A DNA stretch of 64,000 nt from Paulownia fortunei (taxonomy: Eukaryota; Streptophyta; Magnoliopsida; Lamiales; Paulowniaceae): assembly GCA_019321725.1 (NCBI GenBank), contig CM033124.1, positions 2,976,001 to 3,040,000 on the forward strand, in the 5' to 3' direction. The first letter of the stretch is position 1. Every line of letters starts with the position of its first letter. Below are positions 46,398 to 57,943 of this stretch, piece after piece. Both the position numbers and the translations under genes were made by a program. A model generated the notes under the pieces. It was not told where the DNA came from and made no database searches. It saw only the letters and a program-made list of their open reading frames with translations.

Positions 46398-47090
46398 TTG
46401 TTGCGAACTGAACCTAGTAATCCATCACAAGAGAGGATTTTTCTTGAAGAAGCAATAGCTCGATTAGCAAACACTCTGAACCAATTCATGTTCGAAGCTA
46501 CAACTAAAGTTCAAAATCCATCATCACAACTTCAAAACTCAGAGATCCAAAATTGTGAGATGGATAACATGTTTTCAATAAGGCATCAAGACAATTTGCC
46601 TTACACACCTGAAGCAAATGGAGTGGGAAAAGAACATTGTGATGCCATTTTGCTAAGTGATGAAGAGATTGAAACTATCTTGTGGATTGAAAAATAGATG
46701 AAGAATGAACAAGATATATCAACACAAATACCTCTAGCGGAGAATGAAAAAGATCAAGAAAATATTCAACCGAACGCATCTCAAGAGCTATCACTTGGAG
46801 TTTCTTATCCTCATCTTCTACAAAATAACAAGCTTATATCAAATGTTGTGAAGGATGATATGGGTATCTTATCGCACAAGCATGAATTGGATAATCAAGA
46901 CTTGGGAGATTGCTAATTAAAGCATTCTATGGTGAAAAATAAAGGTGTATTTGAGGATGTTGACAAATCTATTATCCATATAGATTTCATCATTCCTAAC
47001 ATTGAAAATGATAGAAACATCTTTCTCACATAAGGAAAATTATTTTTGGTCACCGGACATACTCTCATCAATGTAAAAATGGCACTTGAT
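46398..47090 (+). pseudogene. Gypsy-2 gag end and protease remnant
   Basis: The open piece 46398-46697 contains LNQFMFEATTKVQNPSSQL, QNSEIQN and DNLPYTPEANGVGKEHCDAI, matching the Athila/Tat gag end (QA-I-NLE-QVGQ-A----R-QG-LPS-TE-NPKE---AI-LRSGK). After two further pieces, 46945-47075 reads VDKSIIHIDFIIPNIENDRN, a stop, then LVTGHTLINVKMAL. That corresponds to VDFVVLD---D-E-PIILGRPFLATG--LIDV of the protease. Stops make it inactive. Confidence 0.72.
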
Positions 47091-47189
47091 CCCATGCCGA
47101 ATTATGCTCACTATGCGTATCTTTAGAGGTCACCTACACTTGTGGAGCATAAAAAAGTATGGCATGAGAAACACTTATCTTTGGGCCCC

Positions 47190-47280
47190 AATTGAGCAAA
47201 TAAGAAGTCCGGCTGAAAATTATAAATTAAACGCTTCTTGGGAGGCAACCCAAGTGTTTTACATTTTCTTTTATTTTTCT
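47190..47280 (+). other. Gypsy-2 post-pol spacer motif
   Basis: AAACGCTTCTTGGGAGGCAA followed by CCCAAG is the highly conserved non-coding motif after pol in plant Athila/Tat elements. Its closeness to the protease fragment shows that pol has been lost. Confidence 0.7.
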
Positions 47281-47512
47281 TGTTTAGTTGTTTAATATTC
47301 ATTTTTCTTTTAGTTTGATGAATTTTTATTTGTTTTCATTTCAGGATCCAATTTAAGTTTGGGAGAGGATTTGTAAAATAAGGAGTGATATGCCAACAAC
47401 TCATAAATGCATGTTCATCAATGTTCTTGATGAGGATGATGATGAAATTGATGAGAACTAACACTACCCTCATTTAGAGAAGTCTTCTATGCCTTATCTT
47501 GCTTTATTTACC

Positions 47513-47549
47513 ATTGAGGACAATGTTAGTTCTAAGTTTGGGGTGGATG
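47513..47549 (+). other. Polypurine-tract-like module 1 of gypsy-2
   Basis: ATTGAGGACAATGTTAG then TTCTAAGTTTGGGGTGGATG. Counterpart of the minus-strand module at 8531-8569. Confidence 0.65.
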
Positions 47550-48131
47550 TACGTGCTTCATTTTGATTTTATTTGTTTATAACTTTTGAAAATCGATGAA
47601 TGTTGTGCTTATGCATGTATTTGACTCTCGTGACAATTTTTACATTACTTGTAATCCTTTGACATATTGAGTATATAGTCTTAAATATTTGGATTTTCTA
47701 CTTGCTTAGAAAAAGTTTATGTGAACTTGATATTCTTTTTATAATCGCATATAATTATAGAACTTGTTTGATTGTCACTCGGGGCGAAATCCTAGGCTAC
47801 ATAATATTAGGAAAGTGATTTAGGCCATTTTTGGACCGTTTAATCCTTTCAAGCTATCCTATTTATGATGTAAAATCCTAATGTCCTTCATTGAGCCTAT
47901 TGAACCATTTTTTTTGTTACCCTACAAATCAACCTCAACCAAAAAAATTGAAATAAACTAATTATCTTACAAATTACCCCACACTCAACTCATGGCTGTT
48001 CTAATAGCATCACTTTGAGCATTGAAACTAGTTTTGAAAAAAAAAAAGAGGTGGTGATTTGTACCAAACTGCTAAAAAAAAGAGTAAAAAAATATGAGAA
48101 AAGAGTGCAACACCCATTGTTCATTAAAACA

Positions 48132-48165
48132 AATAAGTTTGGGGGTGTAGCACTTAAAAAAAAAG
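48132..48165 (+). other. Polypurine-tract-like module 2 of gypsy-2
   Basis: AATAAGTTTGGGGGTGTAGC followed by ACTTAAAAAAAAAG. Counterpart of 7925-7945. Confidence 0.6.
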
Positions 48166-48701
48166 AATATGTGAAAAAAAGGGAGTTTAACGAATAAAGT
48201 GGTGTGACAAATCAAAAAAAGAAAGGTTCGTGAAGGTGTGAGATGAAAATGTGGTGGTGCTCATCAATAAGGTTCTAGAATAGTTGTGTGCTATGAGTAA
48301 TTTGAGTCACTATATTATCTTTTATCCTACCATTACCTTAGCCACACGTTACAAGCTTTCAAAATTCTAATGATCCTTGATGTTGTGTTAGTATACATTA
48401 GTGGAGAGTGACATGAAAAACCAGCTTATAGAATTCTAAAACACATAAATAAGAGATCAATAATTTTTATATGAGTTTGCATAACCCAATCCAAGTAGCA
48501 AAAATTTAAGTGTAATAGGCTAGACACACACACTCAAAGGATTTAAAGATGGGTGATTTTGACACTTGAGTTGAAATCGTGCATTTTGATGATATTTTGA
48601 GATTTTTTTGAGTTATAAACTCACAATGGTTCTTGAGGCCCATTTCATTAGTAGGTTTGATTATTACTTCATATTTTACTTGTTTTACTTTTTTATTTTA
48701 C

Positions 48702-48736
48702 TTGGGGACAAGCAAATATTTAAGTTTGGGGGTATT
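48702..48736 (+). other. Terminal polypurine tract of gypsy-2
   Basis: GGGGACAAGCAAATAT then TTAAGTTTGGGGGTATT directly before the LTR start TGTTGAG. Confidence 0.8.
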
Positions 48737-50412
48737 TGTTGAGTTGGATTTATACCAATAATTTGTATACCTTTTAATTAATATTTGGTTTATTTTCAAG
48801 TATTTATCATACTTTTTATGTATTTAATTTGAAATAATATAGGTAATGATAAAAGGAAAAGAAAATGGAAAGAAACATAAAACTTGGTTAAATTTTAGAT
48901 GAACCCGCTTTATAGTGTTATTATGGGCAGTGTCTGTATTTCAATCATAACTTTTTGCTCAAATATCATTTTGACTTTATTCTTGAACCATTGCAAAGCC
49001 AAAAGATAGATTTATAACTTCTATGTTTATCACAAAATCCAATTCTTTCTATCTCAATAAGAAATATTAGGATAAAATGTGTGCACTTGATTGAAACTTT
49101 TTGGTATAACATATTTTGGTATTATAGGTATAACTCTTTTCACAGATTTTATATTGAGTTGATTCAGGTGTTTGTGGAAAGCCAAGACATAGATCTACAA
49201 TTCATTAGAAGGCATTAAAGTGGTCAAAAATGAGTTGAAATGGGCAAAATACTGTTAAAACACTGAAGTGAAGGAGAAAAATTGCAGCAATGGCACCTAG
49301 GCGCCAAAGAAAATAGAGAGCATGAGGCCTAGATGCCAAAACATGGTGCTTAGGTGCTGAAAACAGAGAGTATGGCACCTAGGCTCCTCTAGTCAGCGCT
49401 TAGGAGCTTCAAAGCGGAAAAATAAGGTCAAAATGGATTTTTGCCCTCTTTAGGGCATCTCACATCTAATTTTAAGAATTCCAAACGCCTCCAAGAGAGA
49501 AATCACATAGAGAGAGGGGGAGAGAAGAGAGAACAAGCCAAGAAAAGAAAAAAGAAGAAGAGAAGAACACAAGGGAGAAGAGGAGAGGAATGCTTCCAAG
49601 TTTGAAGAAAACAACATCTACAAAGGAAGAAACGCATCCTCTTTCAAGTTTTATTTTTATTTTCCTTTTTCTCTCTTTAATTGTGTTCATGAATATTGTT
49701 AAGTTGTTATTCCTTTTTATCATCATGAACTAATTTCTTTTTCTAAGGTTGTGATGTAATTTAATTAGGATGTTTTGAATATTTTTATCAATTCAAGTCT
49801 TGATCTATTTTTCAAGTTAAGTGTTCTTTATTGTTCATAATGCTTCTATTTACTTGATCACTAATTAGATGATTTGTTAATCATAAGGATCCGGGAGGTG
49901 AATTATGTATTTAGTTCATTGTAAAGAATACCATAAATTTTATGTAAGATAGGAATATACTTGCATGGTTTGTGTAGTCTTGTTAGAGATCCATAAAACC
50001 TAATAAATTGTTGATTATTGTAATTCATATAGGAATATAGTGGGTTAGCAATTGATGATATTTTCATTAGACCTTGTGAGAGGCTAGTGAATAATTTAGA
50101 GATTCTCGACTATTACTTGGGAAATAAATTGAGATTGATAAGATAAATTATTCAATTCAAATTAATTATGGTGAAATCATAATCCCAAAATTTTAAGTTT
50201 TTAAATTTCATCATTAATTGATTTTGATTATTAGTTTAGTTTAGATAGTTTTAGTTTATAATTATCAAAACATTCTTATATTTATTTAAATAAATTTAGA
50301 GTTGACATAATTTTGGTACTTAATAATTCAATGGTCCTCGGGGGAACGATACTATATTCATCACTTTATTACTTATTAACGATAATGTGCACTTGCATTA
50401 ATAAAATCCACA

Positions 50413-50415
<3 letters not shown>
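48737..50415 (+). repeat. 3' LTR of gypsy-2
   Basis: 1679 bp between TGTTG and CAACA. It contains a cluster of CCTAGG-type motifs (49290-49410) and ends with the GGGGAACGATAC...GTGCACTTGCATT sequence common near the ends of such LTRs. The ORF at 49472-49726 lies in a purine-rich stretch and has no homology. The exact right end is blurred by the following (AC)n run. Confidence 0.75.

Positions 50416-50450
<35 letters not shown>
50413..50450. repeat. (AC)n(AT)n compound microsatellite
   Basis: About a dozen AC units followed by about seven AT units at the LTR boundary. Confidence 0.9.
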
Positions 50451-50451
<1 letters not shown>

Positions 50452-50479
50452 AACAACTCTCTCAAATATTATATTAGTC

Positions 50480-50731
50480 CCTCTAATTAAATCATTCGAA
50501 TAGTATAGCCCACAACTATATATTAATTTTTTTATTTTTTTAAACTCCCACTTGATAAATTAAATTTTATACCAAACAATGGGGCCATAAGTTACATTCT
50601 ATCCCCCTTAAAAAAAGTTCCGTCCCCGAAACTTAAGTCATGTACACGTACTTTCATACTCAAATTATTTGGTTCAATCTCTTCAATCGTTCTTTAGTTT
50701 CACAAGTTGTATCCATAAGGTCATTGTTGTT
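50480..50731 (-). mobile_element. 3'-end fragment of a chromovirus-type gypsy element
   Basis: The minus strand reads AAGTTTCGGGGACGGAACTT, then TTTTTAAGGGGGATAGAATG-TAAC. This is the conserved post-integrase sequence and polypurine tract (plus-strand 50599-50610) of plant chromoviruses, running into an LTR start TGTAAC. Both sides are cut off, by the compound microsatellite on the left and by a copia LTR on the right. Confidence 0.6.
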
Positions 50732-52505
50732 AATTTTTGCTCAAATTTTTTGAATTAATTATGTAATTTTCATCCCTCATATATATAGGGCTGAAAATTT
50801 TAATCTCTTTCTAACTCTTGGAAAGTTTTTCAATTTTAAACTATTTCAAAACCTTATATTGGAAAGATTCCAAATCTTCCAAAAACTCTTTTCTTTTCTC
50901 TCTCCTATTATAAGTTGACTAATTTGATACTACATTAACCATCAAAATTGTCTATATACATTGTTGATATTAATTTGAATTCTTCAAATAATATCATGAT
51001 AGATATATATCATATATATACTATAATTATATTTATATATAAATTAAATCTTAGTGGACGATTTTATCCCATAAAATCGATCACTATATTTATTTATCTA
51101 TAAATATGTTAATTAAATAAATCATATTTATTTAATTTATTCTCTTCATATTTTAGTGGATTTCTTAAGTGATCCACATTAATTTTGAATTTGGAATCAA
51201 AAATTCCCAAATCAATCCAATTGATTCAATCCCAATTTAATCAATCTAATTGATTAATTTAATTTACTTCAATTGGGCTTCCCAATCAAATTAGAGTCAA
51301 TTAAATAATTCAATTATTTAATTGAATAATTTAATTTAACCATTAAATTAAATATAACCCTTAATTATTTAATTAATTAGTATTAATTAATTAATTTTCA
51401 ACCATTGGATAAATTCTACAATTTAGAAATGTTACTTTCCATAAAAATGTGTGACCCTCTTAGGTTCACTATTAAGCTAGTGGTGGATTTGTAACATTTG
51501 CAACTTATGAATAACAATTATTCCAATTAATTAATTTAATTAATGAATCAATATGTTTGGAATCAACTCCTTAATTCCAAGAACCTCACTATCCATGAAA
51601 AATACCTAGCAAGTAATTATCGCAAACTAGTTTTAGGTAAAATAGCAAGCAAACCTATTTCAGTTGTGAATACCATACACGTACAATCCTTTCGACAACT
51701 AATCTCCTGATTGAATTTAGGATATGGATTATAAGTCAAAACCCTAAATGATTCAATAATTGTGATCCCATTTCAAGTTTCAATGATTTTTGATGAATCA
51801 TGATTCATTCTTCTTTGGCCAAAATCTTTAAATCACGAACTATGAAAACACAAGAGATTCCATTGTTTAAAAAGAGAAATGTCGAATTCTATGTTGGCCA
51901 CTAACAAACCTCCATGCACATCAGTGCAACACCCAACATACCCTCTTTGTGATTGTTAAGCAATCAGAAAATATATCAAAGTGCTGCAGGATGCACACAC
52001 GGCTGCCATCTGCCTCAAGTTTGAGAACTAGTCGTGTACTATCGCAACACATAAAATTCTTATTTCGACAGACAAAGCCTCCAACTAAGAATTTATTGCA
52101 GGTCATGTTTGGTGTACTTGTTCCCTAACAAGCACCCACATACATACACTTACGTCTCTATGCTAATGCCAATTGAATATGATATTCTCGTCTCACGAGC
52201 ATGCATCATATGTGCTAGTCTTACTGAGCTATTTGATGTACCATCTCAAAAAGCTCTCGACTCAAAATTTATTTAAGATCAAAGCTTTAGAGGCATGTTT
52301 CATTATCGGCATTATATGTGCGACCATGCCCTATAGCTAAATTTGGTCTAAGGACTTTATCTAATGTGCAGAAATAAAAGATGCAAGACATAAGATAAAG
52401 AAAATACCTTTTTATTAATATGATTTCCAATAAGATTGTCTTTACAAAAATAAAAGAGTATAATACACCCAATTCAATTAGAGCATTGGGCATCCTACTC
52501 TATCA
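50732..52505 (-). repeat. 3' LTR (left) of copia-3, truncated
   Basis: Colinear with about 58401-60148. Homology stops abruptly at about 50732, leaving out the portion equivalent to 57944-58400. The right edge ends CATCCTACTCTATCA and is followed by the polypurine tract. Confidence 0.85.
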
Positions 52506-52520
52506 ATATCCCACTTGCCC
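52506..52520 (-). other. Polypurine tract of copia-3
   Basis: The minus strand reads GGGCAAGTGGGATAT directly before the LTR start TGATAGAG. Confidence 0.75.
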
Positions 52521-53200
52521 TAGCTCCAATTGCCCATGTATCTAAGGCCCATCTTCTCAATATGTCCATCAAATATCTTCTTTGCTAAGGGCTTAGTTAG
52601 TGGGCCTGCTATATTTTCTATTGAGGCAACTCGATCCATAATGACGTCACCTCTATTAATCATCTCTTTGATCAAGTGATATCATCTCATTATATGCTTG
52701 GATCTTTGATGAGATCTTGGTTCTTTTGCTTGCGCAATGACTCCATTATTATCATAGTAAATCATAATTGGATCAACAACGGATGGAACTACACCCAACC
52801 CTTAGATGAAGTTTCTAATCCAAACAGCTTCTTTTGTTGCATCTGATGTAGCAATATATTCAACTTTGGTGGTAGAGTCTGCAGTCATCTCTTACTCAAA
52901 ACTGTTCCAATTGACCACACCACCATTCAGGGTGAATATGTATCCGAACATGGACTTTGAGTCATTTATATATGACTGAAAACTAGATTTAGTATATCCC
53001 TCCAATTTTAGTTCTCCATTACCGTATATCAGAAAGATATCATTAGTCCTTCTCAAGTACTTAAGAATTATCTTAACGATTTTTCAGTGTTCTTTCCCTG
53101 GATTGGACTGATATCTACTCGTGACACTCAGAGCATGTGCTATATCAAGCCTTGTATATAACATTGGATACATTATGCTCCCTATTGCAGAAGCATAAGG
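52521..53200 (-). pseudogene. Copia-3 RNase H remnant
   Basis: The minus-strand translation gives EYIATSDATKEAVWIRNFI, then PIMIYYDNNGVIAQAKEPRS and HIMRYHLI-like sequence, INRGDVIMDRVAS and the C-terminal GPLTKPL block. This is the full copia RNase H pattern with stops at a few positions. Confidence 0.8.
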
Positions 53201-53221
53201 TATGCAAGCCATCTTTTCTCT

Positions 53222-54105
53222 CTATTCAGGTGTCTTGGGAGACATAACCTTAGAGAGTGAAACCCCATAACTCATAGGCTGGAATCTTCTCTTGGATTCC
53301 TCCATGCTAAACTTTTTTAGCACTTTGTCTATGTAAATGGACTGGGATAGTCCGATCATCCTTTTGGATCTATCTCTATAGATTTTTATCCCTAGGATAA
53401 AAGATGGATCTCCCAAGTCCTTCATGGAAAACTTATTAGATAACCAAGTTCTCGTTTACTGCAACATCCCTACATCATTCCTAATAAGTAGGATGTCATC
53501 AATGTAGAGTACAACAAATGTAACTACACTCCCACTAACTTTTTTGTAGACACATGGTTCATCCGGGTTTTTATGAAAATCAAACTTTTTGATCGTTTCA
53601 TCAAATCGAATATTCTAACTCCTCGAATCTTATTTGAGTCCATAAATAGATCTCTGGAGCTTGCAAACTTTTTGCTCGCTCTCGATGGATATGAAGCCTT
53701 CTGGCTACTTTATATAGATCTTTTCCTTAATGTTTGTCATATCTCGTAGTCATAATATGTAGATATGGCCAGTAGTATCCGTATGGATTTAAGTATCGCT
53801 ACTGATGAAAAAGTTTCATCATAATCAATTCCTTGCTTCTGAGTATAACCTTTTGCTACCAATCATGTCTTATAAGTCACTACCTCTCCATCTACTCCAA
53901 GCTTTCGCTTGTAGACCCATTTGCAGCTAATAGGAATAATTCCCTGTGGTAGGTCCACCAAAGTCCATACCTTGTTCGAGTACATAGAGTCCATTTTAGA
54001 TTGCATAGCTTCTTGCCACTTCTCTGAGTCGATGCCAAACATCGCCTCTCCATAACTTCTTGGATCATTATCCAAGGGGAGTCCCTCTTCTTTGTTCTCT
54101 AACAA
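53222..54105 (-). pseudogene. Copia-3 reverse transcriptase remnant
   Basis: 53863-54105 carries EAMQSKMDSMYSNKVWTLVD, then GIIPISCKWVYKRKLG. The catalytic block at about 53487-53520 reads VVLYIDDILLI with both aspartates kept. 53222-53425 carries MKDLGDPSFILGIKIYRDRS, then IGLSQSIYIDKVLKKF. Stops and frame breaks lie between these pieces. Confidence 0.87.
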
Positions 54106-54231
54106 TAAGTTGTACCTCTTAGGTACCCTTGTGACCCTTTTGGATCTTCGAAGAGGTTGTGCTTCAGAGGGTCCAGCATTAGCTGGTGTACTATTTACTG
54201 CGTCTGTTGGGGTATTCTATGGTTCTTGAAC

Positions 54232-55055
54232 CTATTCAAGTTCTATGATATTGCCACTTCTATCTAAAAGAAATTCTTTTTCAAACAAACACCATTTGTT
54301 TCGTAGCATCATAGAAATATTATCCAATAGACTCCTTTGGATACCCATAAGCTTGTATAAGCTGGATCTCATATCCAACTTATCTCCCAGTTGCTGCTTC
54401 ACATTAGCAGCACACCCCCATACCCTAAGGTATTTATAGGAAGGTGTCTTTCTACACCACATCTCATATGGTATTTTGGGTATGGCTTTAGATGACACTC
54501 TATTTAATAGGATCGCCACTGTTCCAAGGCATAGCCCCAGAATGAAAGAGGCAATGAAGTGAAGCTCATCATAGATCGAACCATGTCTAACATCGTTCGA
54601 TTTCTGCGTTTCACAACTCCATTGAATTGGGGAGTAGCAGGAGGAGTCCACTACAAGAGAATCTCATTCTCTTTTAGATAATCTAAAAATTCTATACTTA
54701 AGTATTCACCTCCTCGATCAGATCGAAAAGTTTTTATACTTAATCCAATTTGTTTCTCTACTTCGATTCTGAATTCTTTGCACTTTTCAAATACTTCAGA
54801 TTTGTACCTTAAAGGTTACACATAACCATACCTAGAGAAGTCATCGATAAATGTTAAAAAGTTGTTATAGTTCTCATGGGCACTAACATTTAGTGGCTCA
54901 TATACATCTGTATGGATCAAATCCAATAGATGCTCTGCTCGCTCCACTTGTCCAACAAATGATGATTTGATCATCTTTCCTTTGAGACAGGATTCACATG
55001 TTGTCAGTTCTTGCTCTTTCGTTAGATCAAGCACTTGCGCCAATTTGTTAATCAT
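54232..55055 (-). pseudogene. Copia-3 integrase remnant
   Basis: 54816-55055 reads CESCLKGKMIKSSF, then AEHLLDLIHTDVYEPLNV and YNNFLTFIDDFSRYGYV, with the first catalytic aspartates of the copia integrase core. 54232-54651 holds KIPYEMWCRKTPSYKYLRVWG and the C-terminal GIQRSLLDNI part. Frameshifts separate them. Confidence 0.85.
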
Positions 55056-55058
55056 TTT

Positions 55059-55316
55059 CTAAAAAATATGTCCTAATCTTGCGTGCCGCAGGCTCATAGA
55101 ACTATGATTATCTAATTTTATTTTATTTTGTTGAATTATGAAAATGGGGTTGTGGGGAGTAACAGTATATAAACAATTCGTCAAAAAACTAAAATACATA
55201 AAATCAGAACGTTTAAAAATGGAGCAATTTTCATTCTCAATGGTAAATCTAAAACCTTCTCTATCCAAAACTGGAATAGAAATAATGTTCTTAATAATAT
55301 CTGGAACAAAAAACAC
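55059..55316 (-). pseudogene. Copia-3 GAG-pre-integrase region
   Basis: An 85-codon open piece with VPDIIKNIISIPVLDREGF, FSFLTNCLYTV and SMSLRHARLGHI, matching the zinc-binding pre-integrase segment (LWH-RLGHI) of copia polyproteins. Confidence 0.82.
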
Positions 55317-55373
55317 AATTATTTAAAACTATTACATAACCATTCTCTAAAGCTATATTAATGGTCCGTATAG

Positions 55374-55556
55374 CTAATGCAATAACTCTTGCTCCATTCC
55401 CATCCTAAGAATCGTCTCTCCTCCATCCAACTTTCTACTTCTTTCCATCATCTGCAAATCATTGCAGATATGTGAGTCACAACTAGTATCTAATACCCAA
55501 GAAGAATTGTTAATCGACAAGTTAACTTCAACAAAATATATACCTAAACTCTTCAA
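55374..55556 (-). pseudogene. Copia-3 protease remnant
   Basis: Contains SSWVLDTSCDSHICNDLQ, the copia protease active-site region in which D-T/S-G is changed to DTSCDS, as in several copia families with LDTGC-SHIC. Confidence 0.78.
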
Positions 55557-55586
55557 GCTTGCAAGATACTCCTTATAATTTCTCTT

Positions 55587-56328
55587 CTAGTGCCCTGGTT
55601 TGCCGTAGTAATGACACTTGTCATTGGCTTGAAAATAAAGCTTTTTGACACCGCCCTTAGCTTTCAGCTTGTTGGGTTTAAAGGAACTATTTCCTTTCTT
55701 CTTTTCTTTCTTGGGCTTTTTAGCCTTTGACCCGGAAGAAGATCCAACAAGCAGAACCGGCTTATCTTTTTTCATAGTGGACTCAGCCGTCTTTAACATG
55801 TTCACAAGCTCAGCGAGACTAGTCTCTATGTTGTGCATGTTAAAGTTGAAAACAAAGGTGTCAAATAATGGAGGTAGAGACTGCAACAGAAGGTGCATAT
55901 AGAGTTCGTTCTCCATAACGACTCCAAGGAATGCCAGCCTTTCAATAAGGGCTATCATTTTCAATCCATGATCATGGACTGAAAAGCCCTCAATCATACG
56001 ACATCTGAAAATCTCTTTTAAGATCTGATATCTCGTTTACTGAGTTCTTTCACCATACAACTCTTGTAAGTGGATGAGGATCCTATAAACAGTGACATCG
56101 ATGCTAGTATGTAGCATCGAGTCTGCAGATTGTCAACAACATGACGTAAGTAATCTGTATAATCCTTTGAAGTAATATCCTCCAGTGGAACCGAATGAGG
56201 CACAATGTCAAGGACATATGCCCTCTTTTCTGACTGAAGAATTATCTTCTGATTTTTTAGCCAATCGACAAAGTTAGGTTCAGTTAATTTATTTTGTTCA
56301 ATATTGTTGCAAGTAAATTCTTTGCCAT
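55587..56328 (-). pseudogene. Copia-3 gag remnant with zinc knuckle
   Basis: The likely start ATG is at 56326-56328 (MAKEFTCNNIEQNKL). 56018-56203 includes DYTDYLRHVVDNLQTRCYIL. 55587-55997 includes MIEGFSVHDHGLKMIALIERL, VFNFNMHN, a basic linker and the knuckle start CHYYGKPGH (CYYCGKxGH with one Cys changed). There are two frame breaks. Capsid/nucleocapsid pseudogene. Confidence 0.82.
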
Positions 56329-57930
56329 TTTAGTAGAATAATCTACAAAACATGCACAAAGCAGAAAATGAGTAAACTATGGGAAAAGCATATTCATTTA
56401 ATATAAGGTCTTTAATACTAAATGTCTCCCACTATTTTCTTCGAATTCCATTACCCCTAATAGAATTTCGAGAAATCAAATTTCCTAATGAGCTTAAGGT
56501 CCAATGAAAATATTTCACACCCCAATTTTATGAGCCCATAAAATATTTCTATCAGTAGTCAATTCTTTGACGATTGTATCACTATACAACCCTCAAGTTT
56601 GTTTTACCTCACATTTTTCCATATACCCCAATTTTATGAGCCCATATAGTACTAAGTGTCAAACAATACCCATCAAATATTCATGTAGATAGAACATCAA
56701 AATGTCCCACGACTCATAACCAATATAATAACATTTCCAACCCACAAGCATCTCAATGCTTGGTGGAGATCACAACTTTCCAACACAAGACCACCCCATG
56801 ACTCATGGTCAGTGATCAACTGCAGTAGCGGACGTCATGTCTCTATCTTTGATGGTAGACATGGAACGATAGGTCCTATCTTACTTGTCCATTTTTGTTT
56901 GAAATCAAATTTTCAAAATATTCTTTTACTTAATTTTAGTAAATTAAGTGGGGTTTAATTTTATCCAAGACCTCATCATAATTTAAATTAGGTTGGTTAT
57001 TTAATGCATGACATCATAATATCATTTCACAAGTATAAAAGCTTTAAATAAAATCTAAGCATACATCTAATACATACTTAAATAAATGAATGATGATGAA
57101 CCAGTCCTATGCTGTTCATTTAAGCCAAAAATGGATCTAAGGTCAGTCTAAGGGTAATAAAATGGAACGGAACCTATTCTGTTACATAATTGTATCCCAT
57201 ACAAACATGGACCTTATTTGGAATCTCTTTTTTAATTCTTCTTCGTCTTTCAAAGAAAAAAAAACATCACCATCTATTCTAGTATCTTTACAGAAAATAA
57301 AATAACTTACATAGATGAAATTAGAGGCTCGCAGACCCTATTTCAAAACTCAAAAATATTAAATAAAATCAATCACATTGGTCCAATGGCTCATGATCAT
57401 GCCATACATGTTCATAATTAACATCATATGTAATTATCAAAATATGTAAATTTACCAAAATTGTTAAACATAATTTTTTAACTTGGTGTAATTTTTAATT
57501 GGTTGAAAAATAATTTTTCTTTTGAAAAATAATTTTTTTCAAAAATAATTAAAATTAACATTTAATTTTAATATTAAAAAAAAAAGGGACCCAGAATGAC
57601 ACAATGAGCAGCACCACTACTGGCCATCGGGCGTGCGTCGGGCGTCCACTGTCAAGCGCCCAGCGTCGACTGCCGGGCGCCCATGCATGTGCCGGCACCC
57701 GCTACAGGGTGCTTGCGCGCACAGTCGTTGGGTGTTTGACACCCGACGGCCCATTTCATCACTTTTTTTTTTATTTTCATATTTAAACAATTTAAATAAG
57801 CAATTAAAATTATTCCAATTACAAATTTCTAAAAATATGCAAAATCAAATTTTACATAATTAACATGAATTTAAACAATTTAAAAACATGCATTCATAAA
57901 TTCAAAATTCACTAAATAAGAAAAACCGTG
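56329..57930 (-). other. Long untranslated leader of copia-3 with GC-rich island
   Basis: About 1.6 kb between gag and primer site with no coding signal. 57604-57745 is strikingly GC-rich (repeated GGGCGCCC, GCGCCCAGCG, CGTCGGGCG, ACACCCGACGG) with self-complementary segments, about 0.2-0.3 kb from the primer site. The plus-strand ORFs here are by-products of that composition. Confidence 0.6.
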
Positions 57931-57942
57931 GCTTTGATACCA
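57931..57942 (-). other. Primer binding site of copia-3 (initiator Met tRNA)
   Basis: The minus strand reads TGGTATCAAAGC, the iMet-type copia primer site with one change (AGAGC to AAAGC), one base from the LTR. Confidence 0.85.
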
Positions 57943-57943
57943 C

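Larger units (their letters stand above)
46040..50415 (+). mobile_element. 5'-truncated, pol-deleted Tat/Athila-type gypsy element (gypsy-2)
   Basis: Plus-strand order: gag C-terminus, protease fragment, the post-pol spacer with CGCTTCTTGGGAGGCAACCC-like sequence, three polypurine-like modules, and a 1.68-kb LTR with TGTTG...CAACA ends. No 5' LTR or primer site is present in the window. A LINE remnant lies where upstream sequence would be. RT, RNase H and integrase are missing between about 47090 and 47190. Confidence 0.8.

Noticed and set aside
50413..50450. Possible telomere-like or CRISPR-like short repeats
   Set aside because: The array is a simple dinucleotide microsatellite. CRISPR arrays are not expected in plant nuclear DNA and no spaced direct repeats were seen.
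57604..57863. Plus-strand ORFs of 60 and 76 codons in a GC-rich block
   Set aside because: They are antisense to the copia-3 leader and open only because of the local GC-rich repeats. No homology is evident.
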